Shown here piece after piece: positions 1 to 6,658 of a stretch of DNA of 15,359 nucleotides; positions within the stretch are counted from its first letter, which is position 1; every line of letters begins with the position of its first letter. Origin of the DNA: Clostridium sp. CAG:411 (GTDB lineage: Bacteria; Bacillota; Clostridia; Lachnospirales; Lachnospiraceae); contig FR899709.1 of assembly GCA_000437275.1 (NCBI GenBank), positions 3,862-19,220 on the forward strand, read 5' to 3'. The position numbers and the translations under genes were made by a program. Under the pieces are notes generated by a model that made no database searches, had not been told where the DNA came from, and saw nothing but the letters and a program-made list of their open reading frames with translations.

Positions 1-339
1 GGGTATCAGATTCGGGCGGCAGAATGTTATTATCAACAGCGATATGAAGAAATGATACAAAACGAAGATAAGACGATTGCACTTTGCCCTTATTATACAG
101 AGGAGTATGAAACCTATGCCCAATATTTGCTTTTTGCAATTAATACCTGTATGGAGCAGAAAGACGAGGAAAGTTTGAATATCTGTATGGAAAAACTGTT
201 GGGACTTCCAGAAGAGATGAAGCAGTATAAGAGAAAGATGAGTTCATTGGGAAAACAAATCAAAGATCAGCCAAATTTTACATTATCAAAAGAAACGGCA
301 AAGCAGATAGAGCAATATAGAAAAGTATGGCGTGAATAA
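1..339 (+). CDS. C-terminal fragment of a TPR-like protein, possibly an O-antigen ligase-type polymerase
   Basis: The reading frame is open from base 1 to the TAA at 337-339, so only the last 112 residues are visible and the true start lies outside the window. The visible part is soluble, helical and rich in Tyr, Glu and Lys, with no membrane segment. The spacing of Ala, Tyr and Leu (for example RAAECYYQQRYEEM and YETYAQYLLFAINTCMEQ) looks like one or two degenerate tetratricopeptide helical pairs. From memory, tails of this kind occur at the C-terminus of O-antigen-ligase-like membrane proteins in Lachnospiraceae, but nothing visible proves it. It may equally be another TPR-tailed protein. 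The next gene starts about 390 bases downstream behind its own promoter, so this gene is probably the last of its transcript. Confidence 0.55.
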   Translation, partial: GYQIRAAECYYQQRYEEMIQNEDKTIALCPYYTEEYETYAQYLLFAINTCMEQKDEESLNICMEKLLGLPEEMKQYKRKMSSLGKQIKDQPNFTLSKETAKQIEQYRKVWRE

Positions 340-545
340 AAGAATAGAGTAGAAAAATGTGCCCGATAGAGCAAAAATGCTCTGTAGGAGGGCAATGTTA
401 AAAAAGCATTTATTTATTCTGAAATGTGACAAATAGGTCTGTTCAGAGTGGATAAGTGCTTTTTTCTTTCTTTTATTTGTGGATTACAAAGGATTGCTGG
501 GATGAAATGAATAGACTTGTTCGCTTTGTTTTAAAAATAAGCCCC

Positions 546-574
546 TTGACAACATATACCCCTATAGGTATAAT
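546..574 (+). promoter_or_regulatory. Sigma-A promoter of the metal ATPase operon
   Basis: A perfect -35 box TTGACA (546-551) and a perfect -10 box TATAAT (569-574) are separated by 17 bases. Transcription would start near 581. Such a consensus promoter would be strong unless repressed, and both boxes are overlapped or flanked by the palindromes described separately. Confidence 0.85.
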
Positions 575-596
575 ACACCCATACCCTATAGGGTAT
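556..596. promoter_or_regulatory. Two CsoR-family-type operators
   Basis: Two related palindromes sit 25 bp apart, centre to centre. The first (556-571) is ATACC-N6-GGTAT and covers the promoter spacer and part of the -10 box. The second (581-596) is the perfect 16-bp palindrome ATACCCTATAGGGTAT and covers the predicted transcription start. The TACCC/GGGTA architecture is that known for operators of the CsoR/CstR/FrmR family of metal- or sulfide-sensing repressors. Inference: a CsoR-family repressor shuts the ATPase promoter off until a metal or a reactive sulfur species is sensed. No such regulator gene is in the window. Confidence 0.7.
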
Positions 597-731
597 AAAA
601 GCAGACAGGTAAAACATTTTAGCAATGAAACGCTTTAGAGATTTAACATAATCAAGAAAGTTCCACGATTCTATTGCGTAGAGCAATAAGTGGTGCAATT
701 GCCTAAAATGATTTTATGGAAAGGAGTTTAT

Positions 732-2621
732 ATGAAAAAAGCAATAGACAAAATAGAATGGCTATTAGAATTGGGTGGAATAAAACGTGATATTGTGTTT
801 CTGGTTTTATCCGGAATAGCATTGTTGCTAAGTTTCTTTAAGGTGACCATTTTCTCCATTGATTTTGCGTGGATTTCCATTGTTTTATGTGGATTGCCTA
901 TTATCCTGGAAGCTATTATTGGACTTATTACGGAGTTTGATGTAAAAGCAGATGTGTTAGTCTCGTTGGCACTTATTGCATCCATCTGTATTGGAGAAGA
1001 TTTTGCGGCAGGTGAAGTGGCATTTATCATGCAGATTGGTGGATTGCTTGAGGAAATTACGGCGCAAAAGGCAAGAGCAGGAATTGAAAAACTGGTACAT
1101 TTGACACCACAGACAGCACGTATTTTAAAAGATGGGAAAGAAACGATTCTGGCAGCAGAACAGGTACAGGTAGGAGATCGTATTCGTGTATTAGCAGGAG
1201 AGACGATACCAGTGGATGGCGTAATCCTATCGGGAGAAACAGCTATCAATCAGGCGGTATTAACAGGCGAATCTATGCCAGTAGATAAAAGCAAGAGCGA
1301 TGAAGTATATTCTGGAACGGTAAACCAGTTTGGTGTATTTGAAATGGAGGCAACCAAGGCAAATGAAAATAGTTCCATACAACGAATGCTTCGCCTTGTA
1401 CAATCGGCAGATGCAGATAAGGCAAAGATAGTAGGGATGGCAGATAAATGGGCTACCTGGATTGTTGTGATTGCTTTGACAGCCGCAAGCATTACTTGGG
1501 CAGTTACTGGAGAAATCATACGAGCTGTTACTATTTTGGTTGTATTTTGCCCTTGTGCTTTTGTTTTGGCTACACCAACTGCGATTATGGCAGCGATGGG
1601 AAATGCTACAAAGCATGGTTTCCTTGTAAGGGAAGGGGATGCTTTGGAGCGTTTGGCAAAAGTCTCTAAAATTACTTTTGACAAGACGGGAACATTGACT
1701 TATGGAAAACCAAAAGTAAGCAAAGTATACAGCATTCATGCAGAGTATCCAGAACAGTTATTATATGCTTATGTGGCAGCCGCAGAACAATATTCAGAGC
1801 ATCCTCTCGGAAAAGCAATTACAACAAACTATAAAAAACAGGTTAAGCAGGAACTAAAAGAAGCGGAGCAATTTACGATGCTTCCGGGACAGGGAGTACA
1901 GGCGGTTGTGGATAAGCAGGAAATTATAGTGGGAAACACAAAACTTTTAAAACAGTACACAGGACAAAATATTGATAACCTGCAAAAAGAGGCAGAGCAA
2001 TATGTAGAAAAAGGATGTACGATTGTTTACGTGGCAATTAATCAGGTAATTTCAGGCTTTTTAGCACTATCAGATACAATACGAAAAGAAAGTGCGGATA
2101 TGATAAAGAGAATGAACAAGGTTGGTGTAGAACCAATTTTGCTGACAGGAGATAATGAAAAGTCTGCCAATACGATTGCAGCGGAGTTAAAGATTGGACG
2201 AGTGTATGCACACTGTATGCCAGAGGATAAATTAAAGCATATTTCGGATTTACAAAAATCTGGTTATGATGTTTGCATGATTGGAGATGGCATCAACGAT
2301 GCACCAGCTCTGAAAAAAGCCAATGTTGGAATTGCAATGGGAGAAATCGGAAGTGATATTGCGATGGATGCAGCAGATATTGTACTGGTAGATGATGAGG
2401 TAAAAGAGTTGCCACATCTGTTACAGTTATCCAAACGTATGATGATTACGATTACTTGTAACCTTTCCTTTTCCATGGGGCTTAATTTACTGGCGATTGT
2501 GTTGGCTATTACAGGAATACTAAATCCTGTAGTGGGAGCATTGGTACATAATACAGGTTCGGTATTGGTAATTATAAATTCAGCATTATTATTGAGATGG
2601 AGGAAAAAGGATGATATTTAA
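732..2621 (+). CDS. P1B-type heavy-metal-translocating ATPase
   Basis: This is a membrane ATPase of 629 residues that should export a transition metal. ATG at 732 is chosen because AAGGAG lies five bases upstream; an in-frame ATG at 690 would add 14 residues without a good site. Residues 1-70 hold the first membrane helices and there is no N-terminal CxxC metal-binding domain. Visible motifs are TGES (178-181) in the actuator, CPC (273-275) in the metal-site helix, DKTGT (317-321) with the phosphorylated Asp, HP (357-358), TGDN (472-475) and GDGINDAP (518-525). The last helices carry N577 and N585, then HN-x-GS (606-610), where copper pumps have MxxSS and zinc pumps have DxG. The metal therefore cannot be assigned. 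The operators and the coupled 56-aa downstream gene support a metal-stress role. Confidence 0.93.
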   Translation: MKKAIDKIEWLLELGGIKRDIVFLVLSGIALLLSFFKVTIFSIDFAWISIVLCGLPIILEAIIGLITEFDVKADVLVSLALIASICIGEDFAAGEVAFIMQIGGLLEEITAQKARAGIEKLVHLTPQTARILKDGKETILAAEQVQVGDRIRVLAGETIPVDGVILSGETAINQAVLTGESMPVDKSKSDEVYSGTVNQFGVFEMEATKANENSSIQRMLRLVQSADADKAKIVGMADKWATWIVVIALTAASITWAVTGEIIRAVTILVVFCPCAFVLATPTAIMAAMGNATKHGFLVREGDALERLAKVSKITFDKTGTLTYGKPKVSKVYSIHAEYPEQLLYAYVAAAEQYSEHPLGKAITTNYKKQVKQELKEAEQFTMLPGQGVQAVVDKQEIIVGNTKLLKQYTGQNIDNLQKEAEQYVEKGCTIVYVAINQVISGFLALSDTIRKESADMIKRMNKVGVEPILLTGDNEKSANTIAAELKIGRVYAHCMPEDKLKHISDLQKSGYDVCMIGDGINDAPALKKANVGIAMGEIGSDIAMDAADIVLVDDEVKELPHLLQLSKRMMITITCNLSFSMGLNLLAIVLAITGILNPVVGALVHNTGSVLVIINSALLLRWRKKDDI

Positions 2622-2781
2622 TGGGATTGGATTAATAATTGGAATTTTGATTTTTTGTGCAGCAATCTATTATTTTGTAAAAGAAAAAGAGGACATGGAA
2701 TCCAGAAAAATATATGGAATAGCTAGTGTCGTAGGACTGCTCATTGCAGTAGCCATATTAGTCAAAATATTCCCCTTTTAA
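2611..2781 (+). CDS. 56-residue two-helix membrane protein coupled to the ATPase
   Basis: A short open frame starts at ATG 2611 inside the last codons of the ATPase (11-bp overlap) and ends at TAA 2779-2781. The ribosome binding site GGAGGAAAAAGG lies just upstream within the ATPase gene, which points to translational coupling. The product begins MIFNGIGLIIG and has two hydrophobic segments, at about residues 4-22 and 36-54, joined by a charged loop around KEKEDMESRK. It has one Cys (residue 16), no His, and no obvious metal-binding tail. I do not recognise the family. Inference: it is a subunit, chaperone or stability factor of the pump, by analogy with small membrane partners of other P-type ATPases (such as KdpF, or PacL with mycobacterial CtpC). 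Confidence 0.75.
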   Translation: MIFNGIGLIIGILIFCAAIYYFVKEKEDMESRKIYGIASVVGLLIAVAILVKIFPF

Positions 2782-2837
2782 AATGGATTGTTGTTGAGTA
2801 GGTTTTGTTTGTATCCTTATTTAAAATGTAGGTACAC

Positions 2838-2896
2838 ATCCCTCTTATTCCCACCACTAAGTCGTAGAGATACAGGTGAGAGTAAGGGGGATTTTT
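2838..2896 (+). terminator. Long imperfect hairpin, probable terminator of the ATPase operon
   Basis: Arms 2838-2855 and 2875-2892 pair over 18 positions with two G-U wobbles and one mismatch, around a 19-base loop, and are followed by TTTTT at 2892-2896. The T-tract after a G-rich arm fits an intrinsic terminator downstream of the 56-aa gene. The stem and loop are longer than a typical terminator, so this may instead be the end of a decayed mobile element that now serves as a terminator. Confidence 0.5.
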
Positions 2897-3063
2897 GTGT
2901 GAAAAGAGGAGAAAAGTCGTTTCTGAAAGGTTATGTAAGCGGCAATACTTTTATATAGGATTAGGATAATTTAAGCTATTCTTATGAAAAAAGCATTCTA
3001 TAGTGCAAAAATGCCTCGCAAGGGTGTATATTAGAATTAATAGTGTTTTTTCAAAGAAGGTAC

Positions 3064-3090
3064 TTGAAAAAATAGCAAAAAAGTTATAAT
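3064..3090 (+). promoter_or_regulatory. Tentative promoter of the rhodanese-TtcA gene
   Basis: TTGAAA (3064-3069) and a perfect TATAAT (3085-3090) are present, but the spacer is only 15 bases, shorter than optimal. A promoter is expected here because a hairpin terminator precedes it. Only the -10 box is convincing. Confidence 0.35.
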
Positions 3091-3149
3091 CTATACAAGT
3101 TATGTAGGAATTGATGAAGAGTTGAAAGAATGCAGAAATGAGGGTAAAA

Positions 3150-4280
3150 ATGGAAATTACAGTGGAAGAATTAGGAAGCTTAAAACAGGAGCAGTATCAT
3201 TTGGTTGATATTAGAAGTCGAGAAGAGTTTGAATATGGTTGTATCCCAGGAGCCTCTTTTAGCAGCATAGAAGAATTGTTTTCAAATCCACCAGAGGAAA
3301 AGGACAAAAAGATTATTATATATTGTAGTAGAGGTATTATCAGTATTGATGTGGCAGAAAAATTGACTACTATGGGGTATGATGCCTATAGCTTAGAAGG
3401 TGGATATTATGCTTGGTTGTTAGACGATATGACACGCAAACAGAACGAGGAAGTCTGTCAAGAGGCAGAAAAAAGTTTGCGGAAGAAGTACCGAAAAACC
3501 ATTTGGTGTAAATTTGTAAAAGCAGTGAAACAATATGAATTGGTACAAGAAGGGGACAAAATTGCGGTCTGTATTTCAGGTGGAAAAGATTCCATGTTAA
3601 TGGCTAAGCTGTTTCAAGAGTTAAAGCGACATAACAAATTTCATTTTGAATTAAAGTTTTTAGTAATGGACCCTGGATATAATGAAGAAAACCGACAGAT
3701 TATCGAACAGAATGCAAAGAAACTAAATATTCCAATTGAAATTTATGAATCAGACATTTTTGATGCAGTATACAATATTGAAAAATCTCCATGTTACCTT
3801 TGTGCCCGTATGCGTAGAGGGCACTTGTATAATTTTGCACAACAATTAGGGTGCAACAAGATCGCATTGGGACACCATTTTGATGATGTAATTGAGACGA
3901 TTTTAATGGGAATGTTGTATGGAGCGCAGGTACAGACGATGATGCCAAAACTGCACAGCACCAACTTTGAAGGCATGGAGTTAATCCGTCCATTATATTT
4001 AGTGCGTGAGGATGATATAATGGCTTGGAGAGATTACAATGGATTGCATTTCATTCAATGTGCTTGCAAATTTACAGATACTTGTACAACTTGCAACAAT
4101 GAGGAAAATAAATCAAAACGAGTGGAAGTAAAAGAATTAATCAAACAGATGAAGAAGACCAATCCAAATGTGGAAAAGAATATTTTCAAAAGTGTGGAAA
4201 ATGTAAATCTAAGTACAATAATTGCTTATAAGCAAAATGGAGAAAAACGACATTTCTTGGATCATTATAATGAAAAGTAA
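3150..4280 (+). CDS. Rhodanese-TtcA-like tRNA sulfurtransferase fusion
   Basis: This 376-residue protein joins two activities of sulfur transfer to tRNA. Residues 1-93 form a rhodanese domain with catalytic C59 in YCSRGIIS. Residues 115-376 form an ATP-pyrophosphatase domain of the TtcA family: PP-loop SGGKDS at 143-148, the signature CYLCARMRRG with C215 and C218, and GHHFDD at 241-246. TtcA enzymes make 2-thiocytidine at position 32 of some tRNAs and bind an iron-sulfur cluster through a CxxC pair plus a third Cys. Here the third-ligand region is enlarged to C304, C306, C312 and C315. ATG 3150 is preferred because GAGGG lies five bases upstream; the in-frame ATG at 3138 lacks a site. Inference: the rhodanese domain carries persulfide to the thiolase. 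The tRNA target is unproven. Confidence 0.88.
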   Translation: MEITVEELGSLKQEQYHLVDIRSREEFEYGCIPGASFSSIEELFSNPPEEKDKKIIIYCSRGIISIDVAEKLTTMGYDAYSLEGGYYAWLLDDMTRKQNEEVCQEAEKSLRKKYRKTIWCKFVKAVKQYELVQEGDKIAVCISGGKDSMLMAKLFQELKRHNKFHFELKFLVMDPGYNEENRQIIEQNAKKLNIPIEIYESDIFDAVYNIEKSPCYLCARMRRGHLYNFAQQLGCNKIALGHHFDDVIETILMGMLYGAQVQTMMPKLHSTNFEGMELIRPLYLVREDDIMAWRDYNGLHFIQCACKFTDTCTTCNNEENKSKRVEVKELIKQMKKTNPNVEKNIFKSVENVNLSTIIAYKQNGEKRHFLDHYNEK

Positions 4281-4325
4281 AAAATCCCCCAGAGAACTGT
4301 ATGATTTACAGTTCTCTGGGGGATT
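4281..4325. terminator. Convergent terminator between ttcA-like gene and the blaI operon
   Basis: Arms 4283-4301 and 4307-4325 are a perfect 19-bp inverted repeat with a five-base loop. On the minus strand the hairpin is followed by a run of T (the A-run at 4279-4284 read in reverse), so it terminates the blaI operon well. On the plus strand it is followed by AATATTAT, so termination of the ttcA-like transcript would rest on the stem alone. Confidence 0.85.
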
Positions 4326-4342
4326 AATATTATACATTGGAT

Positions 4343-4615
4343 TTAAGGTACTAGTTCCCAACTTCCAATCCATTTCTCCTGTGTATAGTTGTATTTGCGT
4401 CGATACAACTTTCCGTTAATTGTTTTGTAACGCCAGCCGATTACATCTGCACATGGTGCGATTGCACTATTATCGTCAGATGGTAAAGCTGTTGCTACTA
4501 CAGTCTCATTCGTATCTGTGACTTCTGCATTGGCAATACTAAGATCGGAAAAGATAAAAGTAGAACCAATTAATACAAGCAATGCTAATGCGATTTTTTT
4601 TGTAAACTGTTTCAT
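4343..4615 (-). CDS. Small exported protein coupled to the M56 protease
   Basis: This 90-residue protein has a clear signal peptide: Lys-rich start, hydrophobic core at about 9-23, and a likely cleavage after ANA at residue 30. The mature part is only about 60 residues. Its first half is acidic and Thr/Asp/Ala-rich; the second half is aromatic and basic (GWRYKTINGKLYRRKY, then WIGSWELVP) and should fold as a beta-hairpin. One Cys (C55) remains. The ribosome binding site AAAGGAGG lies inside the protease gene, seven bases before the start, and the start overlaps the protease stop as ATGA. I recall similar short WRY-rich exported proteins in Lachnospiraceae but cannot name a function. Inference: it is a ligand, sensor subunit or substrate of the adjacent membrane protease. 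Confidence 0.82.
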   Translation of the reverse strand: MKQFTKKIALALLVLIGSTFIFSDLSIANAEVTDTNETVVATALPSDDNSAIAPCADVIGWRYKTINGKLYRRKYNYTQEKWIGSWELVP

Positions 4616-5757
4616 GGTACATCCTCCTTTGAATCATAAATAGGTAGGGTTACCCCGATGTTGCCACTTTCTGAATTTCCCAAATAATGATCCTCGTAGT
4701 AAATGTCATAGCTGCCATTTGGATTTTTTATCATGTAAGCATTATCCGGAGTAAGTTCAATAGTTTCTTCGGCGTCTGCTGGCTTTATAGAGCTGGCCTC
4801 AAATATGAAGCAGAAGGACAACAAAGTAAAAAACAGTATGGGTAAAACAACTATATGAGTTGAAAGCCTCTTTTTCTTTCTATCGCTCTCTGCGGTTACA
4901 AAATGAAATCGCTGAGCAATAGAGAATTGCTTAAAACCAATAAAGGAAATAGCAAGTCTTGTATTTGATTTTTGTTTTTCTAAACGTTGTTTTGACATAT
5001 TTAACAAACAGGAAGCGTAATCAAGTCGCTCATCATTGTTTAGAGGACGAATTACAGCATAATCTGTCCGTAATTCTAAAACTTTTGAGATCTGCTTGCT
5101 TAGAATATGTACAAATGGATTCCACCAATAAACAACAGTAAGTAAAGTAAGTAAATACTTTATATATAAATCACCATGATAATAATGAGATAATTCATGT
5201 TTAAAAATATATTGCCATTCTTTTGGAGATAATTTTGCCTCTGGAAGGAAAATACATGGTTTCCACATACCAAAAATCATAGGTGTTTCAATTTCCTTTG
5301 ATTGAATCAGCCGAAATTTTTTTGCCTTTTTAGGATTATCTATCGCATCTATAAACGCTTTTTGTATCATTGGATCGTTCGTGGGAGTGCCAATTTTTAC
5401 AGAACGTTTTAGTGAAAAGAATCCTCTTAACACATTGAATGAAAAAATCAGACATCCAACAATCCATGCCAGATAAAACAAGTGTTTTACTTGTATATCG
5501 TATCCCCAAATAGAGAATATGTGAGTAGTACAAAATTTTCTTATGTTAGGAAGTATATGCTCTACTGGAATTGTAACGGTAAATTTGTATTCTACCGGTA
5601 ATACAATTCGTATAAAAAGAACGACCAAACAACTAAATAGTACATGAAAGGTTAGTTGATTGATAATTCTCTGGTTGTTTAAAATCAACCATAAAACTAA
5701 AACAGCCATACCAGATAAAACGGAAACGTTTAAAATGGAAGACGTAGTTAGAGACAT
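4612..5757 (-). CDS. M56 family (BlaR1/MecR1-like) membrane metalloprotease, short sensor
   Basis: This 381-residue integral membrane protease would cleave, or trigger cleavage of, the BlaI-type repressor encoded just before it. Hydrophobic segments lie at about 13-27, 36-54, 93-110, 200-216 and 300-321. The zinc-binding motif HELSH is at 187-191 in FKHELSHYYHGDL, and E228 in ELRTD is the likely third ligand. BlaR1 and MecR1 carry a penicillin-binding sensor of about 250 residues after the last helix. Here only about 55 residues follow (about 326-381), containing a NPNGSYDIYYEDHYLG segment, and no SxxK, YxN or KTG motif. Beta-lactam sensing is therefore unlikely by itself. The gene begins three bases after the repressor stop with AAAGGAGG eight bases before ATG. 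The signal sensed is unknown. Confidence 0.9.
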   Translation of the reverse strand: MSLTTSSILNVSVLSGMAVLVLWLILNNQRIINQLTFHVLFSCLVVLFIRIVLPVEYKFTVTIPVEHILPNIRKFCTTHIFSIWGYDIQVKHLFYLAWIVGCLIFSFNVLRGFFSLKRSVKIGTPTNDPMIQKAFIDAIDNPKKAKKFRLIQSKEIETPMIFGMWKPCIFLPEAKLSPKEWQYIFKHELSHYYHGDLYIKYLLTLLTVVYWWNPFVHILSKQISKVLELRTDYAVIRPLNNDERLDYASCLLNMSKQRLEKQKSNTRLAISFIGFKQFSIAQRFHFVTAESDRKKKRLSTHIVVLPILFFTLLSFCFIFEASSIKPADAEETIELTPDNAYMIKNPNGSYDIYYEDHYLGNSESGNIGVTLPIYDSKEDVP

Positions 5758-5760
5758 ATA

Positions 5761-6186
5761 TTAGTCCTCCTTTTTCTTAAGGTTTTGTTTCTTCTCCTTT
5801 AAGATGGCCTCCAATTCTTCAATTTCTTTTAATGCAGCATCTGGATTTTCTTCCTGCTCTAATAAAGTAGCAACAAGACGAGATGCAGTGATGTTTTTCT
5901 TAAAGTTTTGAAGCTGTGCAGAAAATTCCTGTACGGCAAAATCTTTCGAATCTACAGTTGGTCTATATCTACGGCTAAGAACAGTACCACTGTAAACAAT
6001 ATCAGCAACTTCAACAAGTTCCTGTTTTAATAATTTTCTCAAAGTAGCCTGTACTGTATTAACAGTTAAAGTATCATCGCGTTTTGCAATTTCAGAAGCA
6101 ACCAATGGCTCCTCAGAATTCCATAAAATGTTTAAAATATCCATTTCACGATTTGTTAAATTAAAAGCATTTTTTTTCTTTTTCAT
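5761..6186 (-). CDS. blaI: BlaI/MecI-family winged-helix repressor
   Basis: This 141-residue protein matches the BlaI/MecI/CopY family in size and layout. An N-terminal winged-helix domain spans about 8-75: LTNREMDILNILW starts helix 1 and the recognition helix region is TVNTVQATLRKLLKQ (41-55). The C-terminal part (about 85-141) is helical and highly charged, as expected of the dimerisation domain that the partner protease inactivates. The start is supported by AAGGAG seven bases before ATG. It is the first gene of a tight operon with the M56 protease and the exported small protein. By family logic it represses its own operon until the protease is activated. The symbol denotes the family only; no beta-lactamase gene is nearby. 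Confidence 0.92.
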   Translation of the reverse strand: MKKKKNAFNLTNREMDILNILWNSEEPLVASEIAKRDDTLTVNTVQATLRKLLKQELVEVADIVYSGTVLSRRYRPTVDSKDFAVQEFSAQLQNFKKNITASRLVATLLEQEENPDAALKEIEELEAILKEKKQNLKKKED

Positions 6187-6211
6187 AGGAAAACTCCTTT
6201 TCTAATTTAGT

Positions 6212-6241
6212 ATTATAAAATTTTTGATAGTGCAAGTGCGA
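6212..6241 (-). promoter_or_regulatory. Tentative promoter of the blaI operon
   Basis: A perfect -10 box TATAAT reads on the minus strand at 6217-6212. The -35 region 17-18 bases upstream (TCGCAC at 6241-6236) is poor and lies inside the dyad at 6230-6271, which could be the repressor site. A classical TACA/TGTA BlaI operator is not seen. Confidence 0.35.
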
Positions 6242-6271
6242 ATGTGTATAGGAACGCATTTGTGCTTGCAT
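6230..6271 (+). repeat. 17-bp hairpin dyad upstream of blaI
   Basis: Arms 6230-6246 and 6255-6271 pair over all 17 positions around the loop TATAGGAA. Five pairs are G-U wobbles when read as plus-strand RNA; on the minus strand they would be A-C mismatches. It overlaps the -35 region of the blaI promoter, so it may be an operator or part of a plus-strand RNA. Confidence 0.55.
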
Positions 6272-6285
6272 ATCTTGTAACTTAT

Positions 6286-6355
6286 ATAATAGCCTAGTTA
6301 TTCATACTAAAGTAAAATAGAATAAAACCAGTTTGAATAACTTAATAGCTATTAT
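6286..6355. repeat. 70-bp two-block inverted repeat
   Basis: ATAATAGC (6286-6293) and AGTTATTCA (6296-6304) are matched in reverse by TGAATAACT (6334-6342) and GCTATTAT (6348-6355). This gives 17 perfect pairs in two blocks, with a 2/5-base internal loop and a 29-base apical loop. The function is unknown. Confidence 0.55.
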
Positions 6356-6376
6356 CTATCATACTATATAAGCTTA

Positions 6377-6419
6377 CCGAAAACAAGTATGATTATTCAA
6401 AAAATATGTTTGTTATCGG
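6377..6419 (+). repeat. 15-bp imperfect hairpin dyad
   Basis: Arms 6377-6391 (beginning CCGAAAAC) and 6405-6419 (ending TTATCGG) pair with one A-A mismatch and three wobbles that are G-U only on the plus strand. The loop is 13 bases. No T-tract follows. Confidence 0.45.
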
Positions 6420-6658
6420 AAAAGTTGTATAAAATGTAAATTTCATAAGCTACGAAGTTTATAAACTAATTTTATATCTAAAACTGACAAAAGTCAACAA
6501 AAAAACATAAAAAATATCAAAATACAACATAAATTCTTGCTTAAAAGAAAAATGTTGTGAAAAGAGTTTGCTACGAGTGATAATTATTTGGAATTTTCTG
6601 TTAAATTTACAAATAAATGAGAATGTAAAAGAAAACGGAAGAAAGGTAAAGGGTATAA

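Larger units (their letters stand above)
340..731. other. Gene-free stretch upstream of the metal ATPase
   Basis: These 392 bases hold no credible gene. In order they contain a small hairpin at 361-393 (GCCC outer arm, AGAGC/GCTCT inner arm), an AT-rich stretch, the promoter and two palindromic operators at 546-596, and an untranslated leader with a minor hairpin near 675-690 (ATTGC/GCAAT). The 361-393 hairpin is not followed by a T-tract, so it is not a convincing intrinsic terminator. A 60-codon open frame at 456-638 runs through the operators and has no ribosome binding site. Confidence 0.7.
2782..3149. other. Gene-free stretch between the ATPase operon and the ttcA-like gene
   Basis: These 368 bases contain no credible gene. 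They hold the long imperfect hairpin at 2838-2896, an AT-rich middle with a small stem near 2990-3015, and a tentative promoter for the next gene at 3064-3090. Confidence 0.65.

Noticed and set aside
361..393. Hairpin as terminator of the first gene
   Set aside because: The stem is plausible but no T-tract follows, so intrinsic termination is not supported.
456..638. 60-codon open frame upstream of the ATPase
   Set aside because: It runs across the promoter and both palindromic operators, has no ribosome binding site, and its composition is that of translated AT-rich regulatory DNA.
728..1739. Minus-strand open frames antisense to the ATPase
   Set aside because: They are shadows of the ATPase coding frame; the ATPase has every catalytic motif and its own ribosome binding site.
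4343..6186. Beta-lactam resistance regulon (BlaR1-BlaI)
   Set aside because: The M56 protein lacks the penicillin-binding sensor domain and no beta-lactamase or PBP2a gene is present, so resistance cannot be claimed.
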